From Clostridium manihotivorum (GTDB lineage Bacteria > Bacillota > Clostridia > Clostridiales > Clostridiaceae): 64,000 bases of DNA. A model generated the notes under the pieces. That model was not told the DNA's origin. It did no database searches and saw only the letters and a list, made by a program, of their open reading frames with translations. Below are positions 51,153-60,116 of this stretch, piece after piece. Numbering within the stretch: position 1 is the first letter of the stretch; the number at the start of each line of letters is the position of its first letter. The DNA lies in NCBI RefSeq assembly GCF_004015185.1, contig NZ_CP025746.1, forward strand, positions 3,489,776 to 3,553,775, written 5' to 3'. Position numbers and translations under genes: made by a program.

Positions 51153-51201
51153 TTATTTAATTTATATCATAATATAACTCTCAAACGGTAGTAGAACTCT
51201 A

Positions 51202-52047
51202 TCAATTATTAGCTCTAGGTGTATTTTTTGTTATTACATTTCTTACATATTCAATATCGATTTCATTTAGCTCTGCTATATACTCTATAGAAAGTCCTTT
51301 ATTATACTGTTTCAATATCAGTTCTTTTATTGCTTCTTTTCTTCCCTCTTCAATTTTCTCTCTATCTCTCTCTAAAAGAGTCATATATGATCTTAATTGT
51401 GCTTCGCACTTTTTCAATAGGTGCACCTCCACCGAAATATCATTTTTAACTTCCTGTACCTTTTTGTGAAGTCTTCTCACAAGACTCCCTTTTGAATGCT
51501 TTACTGTATCTTCTGTAGAATTCTCTACATATTCAAGAAATTCCAACAACTCTTCACTTAAATCATTCATGATTCCTTTTGTACTTAATATTATTTTTTG
51601 AGTTTCATCAGCTAATATTATACTACTATCTTCTAAGCATATATTTTCAAATGTATACTTATGTCTACCTGCATTGAAGTAATCAAATGTGCAGATAAAT
51701 ATTATATAGCTTTTTGTTAGTTTAGTATAATCTTCTCCTTTATTTATTAAGTCCAAATCTATACTACCTTGATAATATCTCAATCTTTTAGGCAAACTTC
51801 TATGTTTTCCCCTTTGCATCTCTACATTATAAACTGTATTATTCTCATCCTTAACATAAACATCAAGTCTAATCCCCTTACTTTCAAGCAATAAGTCTAT
51901 AGTTTTCTGTTCTTCAACCATTTCTACTTTTTCTATTTCAACTTCTAAAATCTTTTCTAATAATTCTTTACAAACATGTTTATCACTCATAACCTTCGCA
52001 AACAAAAAATCATCCTCAAGGTTTAATTCCTTTAAAGTTTTATTCAT
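51202..52047 (-). CDS. Rpn family recombination-promoting nuclease/putative transposase
   Basis: This 281-residue protein has the PD-(D/E)XK nuclease pattern of the Rpn/PDDEXK_2 family. The opening is LEDDFLFAKVMSDK. The core is RLDVYVKDENNTVYNVEMQR, with catalytic Asp, Glu and Gln. A later strand is KSYIIFICTFDYF. The C-terminal third is charged and coiled-coil-like, ending in a small helix-turn-helix (YIAELNEIDIEYVRNV). Rpn proteins in E. coli cut DNA and raise recombination. The gene is flanked on both sides by direct repeats of about 200 bases, and two broken relatives lie elsewhere in the window. It is probably a mobile or formerly mobile unit. Confidence 0.88.
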   Translation of the reverse strand: MNKTLKELNLEDDFLFAKVMSDKHVCKELLEKILEVEIEKVEMVEEQKTIDLLLESKGIRLDVYVKDENNTVYNVEMQRGKHRSLPKRLRYYQGSIDLDLINKGEDYTKLTKSYIIFICTFDYFNAGRHKYTFENICLEDSSIILADETQKIILSTKGIMNDLSEELLEFLEYVENSTEDTVKHSKGSLVRRLHKKVQEVKNDISVEVHLLKKCEAQLRSYMTLLERDREKIEEGRKEAIKELILKQYNKGLSIEYIAELNEIDIEYVRNVITKNTPRANN

Positions 52048-52165
52048 TACTATAACCTTACCTTATCTTTATCTTTTGTATTAATTATTAACATCATTAT
52101 AGCTAATTAACCATTATATTTCAATATGATCTAGCATTTAGGAATAGTTCCCTACAAGTAGGTAT

Positions 52166-52355
52166 GTTTTATAATTAGCTTTTTGATTTTTATCTAAACC
52201 ACTTTGTGAGTCTTAACTTTATCACTCTATGCTGACAAAGACTTTTACACTATATAAATTTTTTTAAACATATTCTCCCTTTGTCCCATCTAATTAAAGT
52301 TTTCACATGAAAGAAAGACTATATCTTTTCAACATGAGAAGGTATAGTCTTTCTT
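52166..52355. repeat. Rpn-associated repeat, copy C
   Basis: Direct repeat of copy B lying 119 bases upstream of the Rpn start codon. It shares the same blocks and the terminal hairpin (AAGAAAGACTATA pairing with TATAGTCTTTCTT, 52311-52355). The Rpn gene thus lies between two same-orientation copies. Confidence 0.8.
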
Positions 52356-52478
52356 GTTTATCTTAGCGTTTTTCTTAAACTCAGAGTCTGTTTAAAATTT
52401 GCTCCATATTAAAAGGATTTTGAAGTGTACAATATAACCTATATTATTAAGAGCATCCTGATCAATCGTCCCATGTAC

Positions 52479-53579
52479 TTATTTATAACTTATTCCATTT
52501 GGCTCAGCATCTACCTGGATATTTTGAATAACTTTATTTGTACTATTGTCTATCACGCTTACTGTATTATCGTACATATTTGTCACATAAACATATTTAT
52601 TATCAGGGGTGACAACTACTCCATGTGCTCCTTTTCCTGTTACTATGGTTTCAACCACTTGCTTTGTTGCCATATCTATTTTTGAAACAGTGTTTGAAGG
52701 ATTATCTTCTGTTCCTTGATTTGCAACAAAGGCATACTTATCATCTGGCTCTAGGTAAACCTGAACAGGTCCTTTACTAACAGCTACCCTTTGAACATTT
52801 TCCGATGCTAAATCAACTATAGCCAGTGAGTTCTCACTATTTATTGTTACTACCAAGGTCTTGCCATCTTTTGTTATACCTGTAGTTACTGGAGTTTTTC
52901 CGACCTTAAGCTTTTTTATTTCCTTTCTATTTTCAACATCTACTACACTCACAGTATCTTCACCCATATTAGCAACATAGGCATACTTACTATCACTGGA
53001 TATTCTAAAGCCATGAGGCCCATTGCCTACAGGAATATTAGTTATAAGGTTATAAGTATGAGCATCTAACAGTGCTACATTATTATCCGCATTGTTTGTT
53101 ACTAGTACATACTTTCCATCCTCAGTGAAGACTACGTGAGCTGGATGATTGCCTACCTCCACCTTTTTTATAAGTTTTCCTGTTTCAGCATCATAAAATA
53201 CAACAGATCCAGGCTTACTCATATTCATAGATTGATCTTCCTTTTGTCCTTTTTCCATCTTTACAGGCAATGTATAGGCAAATACTTTACCATTCGGTGA
53301 TACCTGCACATTATGTGGAGTCCCTTCATCCTTAATGGTCCCTATAACCTTATATGATGCAGCATCAATTATTGAAACAGTACCACTTTCATTGGCAGTA
53401 TAAATCAAGTTTTTGTTTTGTCCTGCTACAGTACCAGATTGGCTTGGCTGTTTCTCACTGTGATTCATATCCATATTCATATTTGTATCCTTGCTCTTAT
53501 TTGCATTGCTACAAGCTACTAATAAAATCACTATTATTAGTGAACTTGCAATTAATCCTATGTACCTAAACCTTTTCAA
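52479..53579 (-). CDS. YVTN beta-propeller lipoprotein
   Basis: This is a 366-residue surface lipoprotein. A signal peptide ends in the lipobox LLVAC with Cys23. A Met/Asn/Asp/Ser-rich linker follows (SKDTNMNMDMNHSEKQPSQS), reminiscent of metal-binding tails. About seven YVTN-type repeats form a propeller, e.g. KYVLVTNNADNNVALLDAHT, KYAYVANMGEDTVSVVDVEN and KYVYVTNMYDNTVSVIDNST. The start is a TTG at 53579 with GAGG and AAGGAAA upstream; no ATG is available. Such propellers bind ligands or partner proteins at the cell surface; some relatives are linked to copper or nitrite metabolism. The Met/His linker fits metal contact, which is inference. Confidence 0.85.
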   Translation of the reverse strand: MKRFRYIGLIASSLIIVILLVACSNANKSKDTNMNMDMNHSEKQPSQSGTVAGQNKNLIYTANESGTVSIIDAASYKVIGTIKDEGTPHNVQVSPNGKVFAYTLPVKMEKGQKEDQSMNMSKPGSVVFYDAETGKLIKKVEVGNHPAHVVFTEDGKYVLVTNNADNNVALLDAHTYNLITNIPVGNGPHGFRISSDSKYAYVANMGEDTVSVVDVENRKEIKKLKVGKTPVTTGITKDGKTLVVTINSENSLAIVDLASENVQRVAVSKGPVQVYLEPDDKYAFVANQGTEDNPSNTVSKIDMATKQVVETIVTGKGAHGVVVTPDNKYVYVTNMYDNTVSVIDNSTNKVIQNIQVDAEPNGISYK

Positions 53580-53793
53580 TTTCCTTCATCCTCTCGTTAG
53601 TTAATTAGTTCGGTATGACATTATTCTAAGTAAGCTTGTAAGTTTACCATGTATCTCTAGTTGTAAAGAGGCTACTTTCTGTTAAAAAGTTTCTCCTTAT
53701 ATGACTTTATTATGTATGAATTTCCAATAATACTTGAAAGAAAAAGGATTCTTTAGAATTCCATTATTTTATTAGCTGTTCCTATACAGCAAA

Positions 53794-53828
53794 AGACTTC
53801 TAATCCTCATACTAGAGATCAGAAGTCT
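53794..53828 (-). terminator. Hairpin terminator behind the ATP-grasp gene
   Basis: AGACTTCTAATC pairs with GATCAGAAGTCT (one mismatch) across an 11-base loop. A short T-run (TTTT) follows on the minus strand. It lies 146 bases past the stop of the gene at 53974. Confidence 0.55.
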
Positions 53829-53973
53829 TCAATAAATTTCTTGTAATACATTAAGTTATTAGTTAATTTACTTCTAAGAGCTTTTCAAAATCAGGATTAT
53901 TCTGTTCTAATTACAAATTCACATAAAACTACACTTACCCCATTATCTACAAAATATTAACTGATGCTTTACA

Positions 53974-55110
53974 TTACAAAAGTTTCATTAAATTCGAGTA
54001 GTAAGCTTTAACATTGTATTCTTGTAACCCAGATACCTGCCCATCTCCTAACTCCATTACAACCCATTGTCCATCTGCTTTTTTAGCAATATCAACAGTG
54101 AAAAAATTACTTTTTATATTCATCAAATTTCTTACAATATCATCAACAAATTCAGGATATTCATTTATATTTTCGCCATTCCAATACCCAATTGTACATA
54201 CTACTTTATAATTAAATATAAATAGTCTTAATTCATTTGAAATAGGCATTCCACTCTTCTCATGAAACCCTGTTGACTCCAATTCAATGAATTCCCTGAA
54301 AACAATACCTTTATTTAGATATTCGCCTTGACCATTAATAAAATTATTTACTACTTTCAATGCATTTTCTGTTTCTTTAGCATTTGGAATATAACAACTT
54401 TCAAACCATTCATGTTTACGAGATTTTACATAGTCTTTAACTATTACTGGTTCTTCATTAAACTCCTTCAGCATATCTATTATCTCTTTCTCTTCAGGAA
54501 TACCCTTACTCCAAATTGTTCTAGGAGTTAATTTTTCAAGATGCTCATACCAATTGGGTAAGTAATGAGTATTTACATATTCTTGTGGAGTGTTTATAAG
54601 ATAATAGTTTTTATCTGCAAGATTAGTATATAAACATTCATAATCCTCAGGTTTAAGCATCCATCCTCTATAAATCACCCTATTTATCTCTTCACTCTGA
54701 AGAATCTTTACTTTCTTCAAGTCAACTAAATCTTCATAACTAAATAGAAGCACATTAAGTCCAAGACCTTTTGCTTGTTCATATTCATCCTCGTAATCCA
54801 TATCAGGCTTGTTCCTATTTAGTGGATCACTGCAATATAGAAATGTAGTATTATAATTTTTAAAAAGCAACTGGTCTTTAAGTATATCTTTCCTATATGC
54901 ATTTTCATCAACTAATAATCCTATGGTTTGCTGATTATTGCCTTCAATCATTCTCATGATTTCTATTTCTAAAACTTTGACTTTTTCTCCTGTCAATGTT
55001 ATTAATGCATCTCCTACTTTGACAACACCTTTATATGTCCCAACTATTACTGTTCCACGGCCTTTAATATCAAGTATATCGTGAACCTTAAATACAAAAT
55101 TGTTTTCCAT
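53974..55110 (-). CDS. EF-Tu domain 2-like barrel fused to an R2K-type ATP-grasp domain
   Basis: This 378-residue cytoplasmic protein has two unlike parts. Residues 1-80 follow translation-factor domain 2 (FKVHDILDIKGRGTVIVGTY, then VVKVGDALITL, then YRKDILKDQLLF), a beta barrel that in EF-Tu contacts the aminoacyl end of tRNA. Residues 85-378 look like an ATP-grasp ligase of the R2K clade: a conserved Lys/Arg block VIVKDYVKSRKHEWFESCYI, then VFREFIELES, and the metal-binding end FFTVDIAKKADGQWVVMELG. It should form a carbon-nitrogen bond using ATP. The ATG at 55110 (GAGG, 8 bases) is preferred over 55131. The substrate is unknown and no GTPase domain is present. Confidence 0.72.
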   Translation of the reverse strand: MENNFVFKVHDILDIKGRGTVIVGTYKGVVKVGDALITLTGEKVKVLEIEIMRMIEGNNQQTIGLLVDENAYRKDILKDQLLFKNYNTTFLYCSDPLNRNKPDMDYEDEYEQAKGLGLNVLLFSYEDLVDLKKVKILQSEEINRVIYRGWMLKPEDYECLYTNLADKNYYLINTPQEYVNTHYLPNWYEHLEKLTPRTIWSKGIPEEKEIIDMLKEFNEEPVIVKDYVKSRKHEWFESCYIPNAKETENALKVVNNFINGQGEYLNKGIVFREFIELESTGFHEKSGMPISNELRLFIFNYKVVCTIGYWNGENINEYPEFVDDIVRNLMNIKSNFFTVDIAKKADGQWVVMELGDGQVSGLQEYNVKAYYSNLMKLL

Positions 55111-55470
55111 CTCTTTTTCCTCACTCTCCATACATCTATAGGAGTCATATTATACGTCATCTAATCCCAAAAAGTTTTCTACCATTAAAATAGATGTTAT
55201 TCTATCAACTTCATTTGCTAAAGAAAAATTTTGCTTTATGATACTATTATTATAGATTTTCTCATGTTACTTGTAAATATATGGCACATAGTTAATGGGT
55301 AATTTAAGATGCGATCTTATATTATTTAATAATATGATGAAAAATTAGTAGTGTAATCTTAAACACAATATAAATTAAGTGGCACTAATTGGTTTCAAAT
55401 GATATAATTACAAATAAAAAAATAATATTTACCAATATAGTAAGATTAATAACATTTTGGGGGTATTTTA
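55111..55470. other. Non-coding gap between divergent genes
   Basis: The gap contains promoters for both flanking genes. No open frame with a ribosome site or clear hairpin is seen. Confidence 0.4.
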
Positions 55471-55911
55471 ATGAACTATTGTTTAGAAAACTGTAGCGAA
55501 TTAGATAAGGACTTTATTTATAATGTAAAAAAGCAATCAATATATAATTATGTTGAAAATATTTGGGGATGGGATGAAGAATATCAAGTTAAAGATTTCG
55601 AATCTGATTTTAATATAGAAAACTTTAAAGTTATTGTAGCTGATGATAAATATATTGGCTTTATACAGCTAAATGAGGATATTTCAAATGTTAATATTAC
55701 AGAGATTCATATTATTCCTGAATATCAAGGTAACGGTACTGGATTTGATATAATAAACAATATTATTGAACAGGCAATTAAAGATGATAAAACTATTAGC
55801 ATTGGATGCTTTATTGATAATATTCGTGCAAAGCAATTATATGAACGAATTGGGTTTAAAGTGGTATCAATAACAGATACTCATTATGAAATGAAGTACT
55901 TTATTTCATAA
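55471..55911 (+). CDS. GNAT family acetyltransferase
   Basis: This is a 146-residue single-domain acetyltransferase. The acetyl-CoA loop is IPEYQGNGTGFDIINNIIEQ (Q-G-x-G-x-G form). It is preceded by the strands FKVIVADDKYIGFIQLNED and NITEIHI, and followed by DNIRAKQLYERIGFKVVS, the canonical C-terminal end. The beginning, CSELDKDFIYNVKKQSIYNY followed by VENIWGWDEEYQ, is typical of clostridial GNATs. A GGGGG site precedes the ATG. Its stop overlaps the end of the convergent nucleotidyltransferase gene by 6 bases. Substrate unknown. Confidence 0.9.
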   Translation: MNYCLENCSELDKDFIYNVKKQSIYNYVENIWGWDEEYQVKDFESDFNIENFKVIVADDKYIGFIQLNEDISNVNITEIHIIPEYQGNGTGFDIINNIIEQAIKDDKTISIGCFIDNIRAKQLYERIGFKVVSITDTHYEMKYFIS

Positions 55912-56700
55912 TTCTTGTAAATTACATTTGGCTATGTAGAGATTTCTCTCTAACACCAAAGTATCACAGGCTACCTGTATAACATCACCCAAGCCTTTTA
56001 GCCATCTCTTATTTTCTTGTAATTTAGCAAGAGCTGGCTCTAAGCGTATTTCTACAGCTTTGTTTAAATAGCTTTTCCAACTATAGTCACAGCTATCCAG
56101 TATCCATTTAGCTGAATTGGTCTTTCCAGTAACATTATAGCTTTTGAGCCAATATATTGATTGGCTTATTAAAAATAGCCAGTCCATAGAATGAATATCC
56201 TCATCTGTAGTTTTAGCATACTTTCTTATGGTATCAATCATGTTATTTACCTGACTTAGCATTTCCTCATCACTTGGATATGGCAATTCATTTCTTAAAT
56301 CTTTACCGAAAATTAAATATCCTTTATGTATTAACCCTTTAAGAGAAAAACCAGCTAATCCATATCTTTTATTTAACCTATCCTTTGAGGTACCCCAATA
56401 TATTACATTAGACTCCATATCATTCTGAATTGCCTTTAGTGAAATTACCTCCCCCTCCAAAACTGATAGGTATGGATGATTTAACTTCTTAAATTCACTT
56501 CTAAGTATAGAAAACTTTTTAAAGTCATCTTCAGTTATAGTCTTATCTACTATTATAAAAAAGTCTAAATCACTGTATCCAATATGAAAATCATCATAAA
56601 TTGCAGAGCCGAAGCAATAGGCAGATACTACAGTATTATTTAAAATGGTATTGGCTTTATCAACAAATTCTTCAAGAGCTTTTATCGCTTTATAATCCAT
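55906..56700 (-). CDS. Nucleotidyltransferase of the aminoglycoside-adenylyltransferase type
   Basis: This is a 264-residue enzyme of the polymerase-beta fold. The active site YCFGSAIYDDFHIGYSDLDF carries the GS pair (residues 31-32) and the two metal-binding aspartates (D44 and D46). The C-terminal half (about 150-264) is helical, as in ANT(9)/AadA-like proteins. It should transfer an AMP group, possibly to an aminoglycoside or another small molecule. An AAAAGGAG site precedes the ATG. It converges with the GNAT gene at 55471-55911, with a 6-base overlap. Drug specificity cannot be inferred. Confidence 0.82.
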   Translation of the reverse strand: MDYKAIKALEEFVDKANTILNNTVVSAYCFGSAIYDDFHIGYSDLDFFIIVDKTITEDDFKKFSILRSEFKKLNHPYLSVLEGEVISLKAIQNDMESNVIYWGTSKDRLNKRYGLAGFSLKGLIHKGYLIFGKDLRNELPYPSDEEMLSQVNNMIDTIRKYAKTTDEDIHSMDWLFLISQSIYWLKSYNVTGKTNSAKWILDSCDYSWKSYLNKAVEIRLEPALAKLQENKRWLKGLGDVIQVACDTLVLERNLYIAKCNLQEL

Positions 56701-56884
56701 TCTTCTCTCCTTTTATTCTTATTGTAGCTTTTATGCTAAAATAAGTTATTAGCATAGCAAGAAGGCCTCATTCTCCGATTTATAGGTTTGTTTTGTATAA
56801 ATTTATATTTATTTTTGACGTATACTTCTTATAGAACAACGTAATCAAGTAAACTCACTTAATGTAATGTAGCCTTAATTAAGT

Positions 56885-56924
56885 AAAACACTGCATTATT
56901 CATAATTGAGTTTTGCAGTGTTTT
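56885..56924. terminator. Rho-independent terminator of the YcaQ-family gene
   Basis: AAAACACTGCA pairs perfectly with TGCAGTGTTTT around an 18-base loop, 47 bases past the stop of the gene at 56971. Confidence 0.75.
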
Positions 56925-56970
56925 ATATCATACTAAGAATAAATTCAGCTTAAACTTGTTTTCAAAAGTT

Positions 56971-58206
56971 TTAATTATTCTTCATATGTTTATTAGATAT
57001 TTCTATAATTTTCTCATAGGATTCATCTGATAAGCCGCTTGAATTTAAAAAAGCGCAAAATCTTTTAAAACAATCCATGAGTTCATTTATAATCTCTTCA
57101 GTAATTATAGCCCCTTCTTCCCACCACCAATTTTTTATAACTAGTGCATCGTTACCCCTATGTACTTCTGGCTCAAACCTTGCTATTAATTTATCACCAT
57201 ACATTACTGGCAACACATAGTAACCATATTTTCTCTTTTTGATTGGAATATAAACTTCCCAACTATATTCAAAATCGAAGATATCTTTTACCAATTTTCT
57301 ATCCCAAAGTAAATTATCTAGAGGAGCTAAAAAGTTAACTTTACTTTCATAGTTATATTCTAGTAGTTCTAAAATATTTGAATCTTCTGATCTCATGTAA
57401 AAATTCTCATTAAATCCATGAACATTTACTTTTATCAACTCTCCTTCTTCATAGAGTTCTTTCAATGCTTCCATTCTTAAAGCTTTGTCAGAAACAAAAT
57501 GTCCTAGCCATCCTCCGCCATTTCTGTCCCAGTAGATTCCTATACTCCCTATTCTTCTTTTAAAGTACCACTTGTAGAAACTCTTATCACTATCAAAGGG
57601 CTCTTCTGCTTGTAAGACTTCACTTGGAAGTAAATTCTCTATTAAGTCATACACTCTTTGAACATTTCTTTTCTCCTTTATACCTATAGTTCCAATGTTG
57701 AACATATAGTCCATAGCAGCACTTGAAAGTTTTCTATGTCCCCAACTGTCATTTTCAGCTCTACCTAAATCTATTTTAGCTGGTAAGGAAGGTCCATTCT
57801 GAGCAAGAAAACTTTTGATAGTATCAACGTACATAATTGCTTCGCTAGAATTACGTCTTTCAAGGATAATTTCTATTTCTGATTTTTTTCTCAGTCTTAA
57901 TCTCTCGAAATATGGCCAATCTTCAGTACAATAAACTGACATCATTTTATCCCAGCCATCAATTAAACCCCTATCTTCATACATCAACTTATCTAACATA
58001 TCCGTTTTATAATTATCTATTCTTGATTGAATCATAAGGTCAATATTTCTACCTACCACATTTAAAGGGTCATACTGCACGCATCCAACTCTTTTGACAT
58101 AAGCTTTAATACCATCATACCCTTGAAATGCTTTTGGAAAACTTAGTCCTTGATATATAACTAAAAACTTTCTTAATTGTTCTTTTGATAAATTTATTAT
58201 TTTCAT
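56971..58206 (-). CDS. YcaQ/AlkX-family winged-helix DNA glycosylase
   Basis: This 411-residue protein belongs to the HTH_42/YcaQ family, which unhooks DNA interstrand crosslinks and removes bulky alkylated bases. The N-terminal part has the family opening LSKEQLRKFLVIYQGL and the catalytic QxD-type motif in VGCVQYDPLNVVGRNIDLMI. It is followed by GWDKMMSVYCTEDWPYFERL and, near the end, FLAPLDNLLWDRKLVKDIFD with YSWEVYIPIKKRKYGYYVLP, all typical. The ATG at 58206 (AGGAGA, 6 bases) is preferred over 58242. In antibiotic producers such enzymes give self-resistance to DNA-alkylating drugs; in Clostridium it is probably general repair. Single gene with its own terminator. Confidence 0.88.
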   Translation of the reverse strand: MKIINLSKEQLRKFLVIYQGLSFPKAFQGYDGIKAYVKRVGCVQYDPLNVVGRNIDLMIQSRIDNYKTDMLDKLMYEDRGLIDGWDKMMSVYCTEDWPYFERLRLRKKSEIEIILERRNSSEAIMYVDTIKSFLAQNGPSLPAKIDLGRAENDSWGHRKLSSAAMDYMFNIGTIGIKEKRNVQRVYDLIENLLPSEVLQAEEPFDSDKSFYKWYFKRRIGSIGIYWDRNGGGWLGHFVSDKALRMEALKELYEEGELIKVNVHGFNENFYMRSEDSNILELLEYNYESKVNFLAPLDNLLWDRKLVKDIFDFEYSWEVYIPIKKRKYGYYVLPVMYGDKLIARFEPEVHRGNDALVIKNWWWEEGAIITEEIINELMDCFKRFCAFLNSSGLSDESYEKIIEISNKHMKNN

Positions 58207-58240
58207 AGTATCTCCTACTCTTAAAATTAGGTTCTTATAC

Positions 58241-58278
58241 AAAAATGGTGAAAATCTAAATAGAAGTCCACCATTTTT
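58241..58278 (-). terminator. Terminator of the 58317-58880 acetyltransferase gene
   Basis: AAAAATGGTG pairs with CACCATTTTT around an 18-base loop, between the acetyltransferase stop and the YcaQ-family start. Confidence 0.65.
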
Positions 58279-58316
58279 ACTTTGAGAATAATTTAATTAT
58301 ATGTCATGTATATGAT

Positions 58317-58880
58317 TTAAATATTTCCTTTCTTAGAACGAACAAAGTAATCATCATATATCATAAACTTTCTATTGATTGGATAGTACCCTTTTTCTAC
58401 TAATGAAGCTGTCCTTTCAGTGGCATCTGAAAAAGTCTTTGTTAAAATCTCTTTAACCTCAAATGCCTCATAGAAGTTCTCATTAGCAATGTCTAGGATT
58501 TCGCTAATAACATCTTTATTTTCATAGTTACTTTGTAAATCAATTCGTAATAAGCCAAAATGATTAAATTCATCATCTGCAATTCTATGAAACATTTCAA
58601 CGGTGCCTACTTTTTCATTTGTATCATTCAAAACTACAGTCAATCTTACAAAGTATTTGTTTTTGTAAGAAAAGTCCCAAAAGTCGATTGCCTGCTTCAT
58701 TCTTTCAATAGTAGTATAGTGGAAGTCATCTCCATTGCAATTATCAGAATTAAAGAAAGGTACTGCTTTTTCATCGGAATAGCATTTTAATAAGTCTTCG
58801 GCATCCTTTATTTCTGTCAGCCTTAATGTGATAAGATTCTTTTTATATACTGGACACTGTTCATAAATATCTTTTATCAT
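58317..58880 (-). CDS. GNAT family acetyltransferase
   Basis: This is a 187-residue protein of the RimJ/RimL-like GNAT type. The opening ITLRLTEIKDAEDLLKCYSD, the middle strand YFVRLTVVLNDTNEKVGTVE, the strand GLLRIDLQSNYENKDVISEI and the end SLVEKGYYPINRKFMIYDDY follow the family. The usual R/Q-G-x-G-x-A loop is poorly conserved (QSNYENKDV), so acetyl-CoA binding may be altered. The frame opens at a TTG at 58892, but GGGGGA lies just before two ATGs. The second, at 58880, has the better spacing. Repeat copy 4 starts 18 bases upstream, inside the likely promoter or leader. Confidence 0.8.
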   Translation of the reverse strand: MIKDIYEQCPVYKKNLITLRLTEIKDAEDLLKCYSDEKAVPFFNSDNCNGDDFHYTTIERMKQAIDFWDFSYKNKYFVRLTVVLNDTNEKVGTVEMFHRIADDEFNHFGLLRIDLQSNYENKDVISEILDIANENFYEAFEVKEILTKTFSDATERTASLVEKGYYPINRKFMIYDDYFVRSKKGNI

Positions 58881-58897
58881 CATATCCCCCAATTATA

Positions 58898-59002
58898 TAT
58901 AGGTATCCTTTATGAAAACTCAACTTATACTTATTATAAAATCGTGGCTTTTGGCGATTTTATAGTATGTACAAATTAATAGTTGAAGTTGTTTCCCTAT
59001 AG
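58898..59002 (+). repeat. Three-stem dispersed repeat, copy 4
   Basis: The left end TATAGGTATCC is as in copy 3; the right end (TTTCCCTATAG) has drifted. Inner stem TATAAAATCG (58935-58944) pairs perfectly with CGATTTTATA (58955-58964), loop TGGCTTTTGG. The block AAATTAATAGTTGAAGTT is conserved. It lies in the 5' region of a minus-strand acetyltransferase gene. Confidence 0.7.
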
Positions 59003-59248
59003 ATCTGTTTTAATAACTTATCCTCGTTACTCGCTTATTTTCTTAATAAAATTTTTGTTTAGGACTAGACTTAATAATCTTATATTCAATTATACAAATT
59101 ATTAGGAATTAATTCAAACATTTAACACATAAACTATATTTTGGGGTGTAATTGTTGAAAGGGTTAAGAAAGACTGTAAATTGAAAAAGTAACTTCCGTT
59201 TTCTAAGCCAAACGGAAATTAGTTATGAAAAGGAAAACCTTGTAATAT

Positions 59249-59359
59249 ATGAGTCAACAAGATTTTACCTTTATGTTCAACCATATTAATAGTACCGCAA
59301 AAGCTAGTTTAAACGGAAATATACCATTCAAACTAGCCCAAATGCTGCTAGATTTCTAA
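59249..59359 (+). pseudogene. Transposase C-terminal remnant (IS30-like)
   Basis: An ATG without ribosome site opens a 36-codon frame reading SQQDFTFMFNHINSTAKASL, then NGNIPFKLAQMLLDF. The MFNHINS...LNG..PF.LA pattern resembles the end of IS30-type transposases of clostridia. Nothing upstream encodes the catalytic part. The family label is tentative. Confidence 0.45.
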
Positions 59360-59374
59360 AGCAGCTTTTCATAA

Positions 59375-59497
59375 TTACTTTTGATATTTATTAATAAGCT
59401 CCGCTAGATAGCACTTTAAATCTTCAAAAGGAACTTCATCACCTGATGTTCCCACAGCTGCATAAATTTTAATAAAACTCGGAATACCATCTTGCAT
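59375..59497 (-). pseudogene. Small open frame, probable gene remnant
   Basis: A 40-codon frame reads MQDGIPSFIKIYAAVGTSGD, then EVPFEDLKCYLAELINKYQK. It has no ribosome site and the frame extends upstream without a start. Its composition is protein-like. It overlaps no other gene and ends just behind a small hairpin. Probably the tail of a decayed gene. Confidence 0.35.
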
Positions 59498-59520
59498 TAA
59501 GTTCTTGAAGTTATATTTGA

Positions 59521-59973
59521 TTAATCCCAATCAAAACATCCATCTAGACATGAAGTTTTTGAGCTACCACACTTTGGACATTTTATCTCAACAGTCTTTC
59601 CATTAGTTTCTGCTAATATTATTCCTTTTTCATTTCGAATATCTATTGTTTCCAATGGATAACTACAATTTGAGCAAATATAATTTGCTTTACGTTCCCC
59701 ATGTCTATATTTTATAGAGTAATAGTATTTTGCATATAATTGATTACATTTCAAACATCTATATAATCTTTCTTCACTAGCTTCTACTTGAGCCTTTGTA
59801 TCTTTCATTATCTCAGAAATAAGTTTCCGTTCTTCTTTATCCTTTATAAAATGAGATAGCTTAGATCCATCACTGTTAAATATATATTCAGGTAAATAAT
59901 TAAATCCAATACCTAAGAGAAAAACCTTCTCATAATCACATTCTTGACACTTTATTTTAATTGACCAACCCAT
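59521..59973 (-). CDS. Zinc-ribbon protein of unknown function
   Basis: This 150-residue protein has four CxxC pairs: CQEC near residue 10, CLKC near 92, CSNC near 118 and CPKC near 136. That is enough to bind two zinc ions, with an extra Cys at the end (CLDGCFDWD). The middle (35-85) is charged and helical. An AGGAG site precedes the ATG at 59973. I do not recognise a named family. The ribbon arrangement suggests nucleic-acid or protein binding rather than catalysis. Confidence 0.65.
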   Translation of the reverse strand: MGWSIKIKCQECDYEKVFLLGIGFNYLPEYIFNSDGSKLSHFIKDKEERKLISEIMKDTKAQVEASEERLYRCLKCNQLYAKYYYSIKYRHGERKANYICSNCSYPLETIDIRNEKGIILAETNGKTVEIKCPKCGSSKTSCLDGCFDWD

Positions 59974-60116
59974 ATTAACTCCTCATAATAATATGTAAAT
60001 TTTATATTCTATTTAATTTTCTGGGAACAAACTATTTAAATATTCTACTACAAAAGTCATGTATTATATTCAAATAGCAAACCTTTCTTATGGTAATTAT
60101 AGCTTTAATTATTCAA

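Noticed and set aside
53974..55110. Annotation of the gene as a translation elongation factor
   Set aside because: Only the domain 2 barrel is present. No GTPase P-loop or switch motifs occur and the bulk of the protein is ATP-grasp-like.
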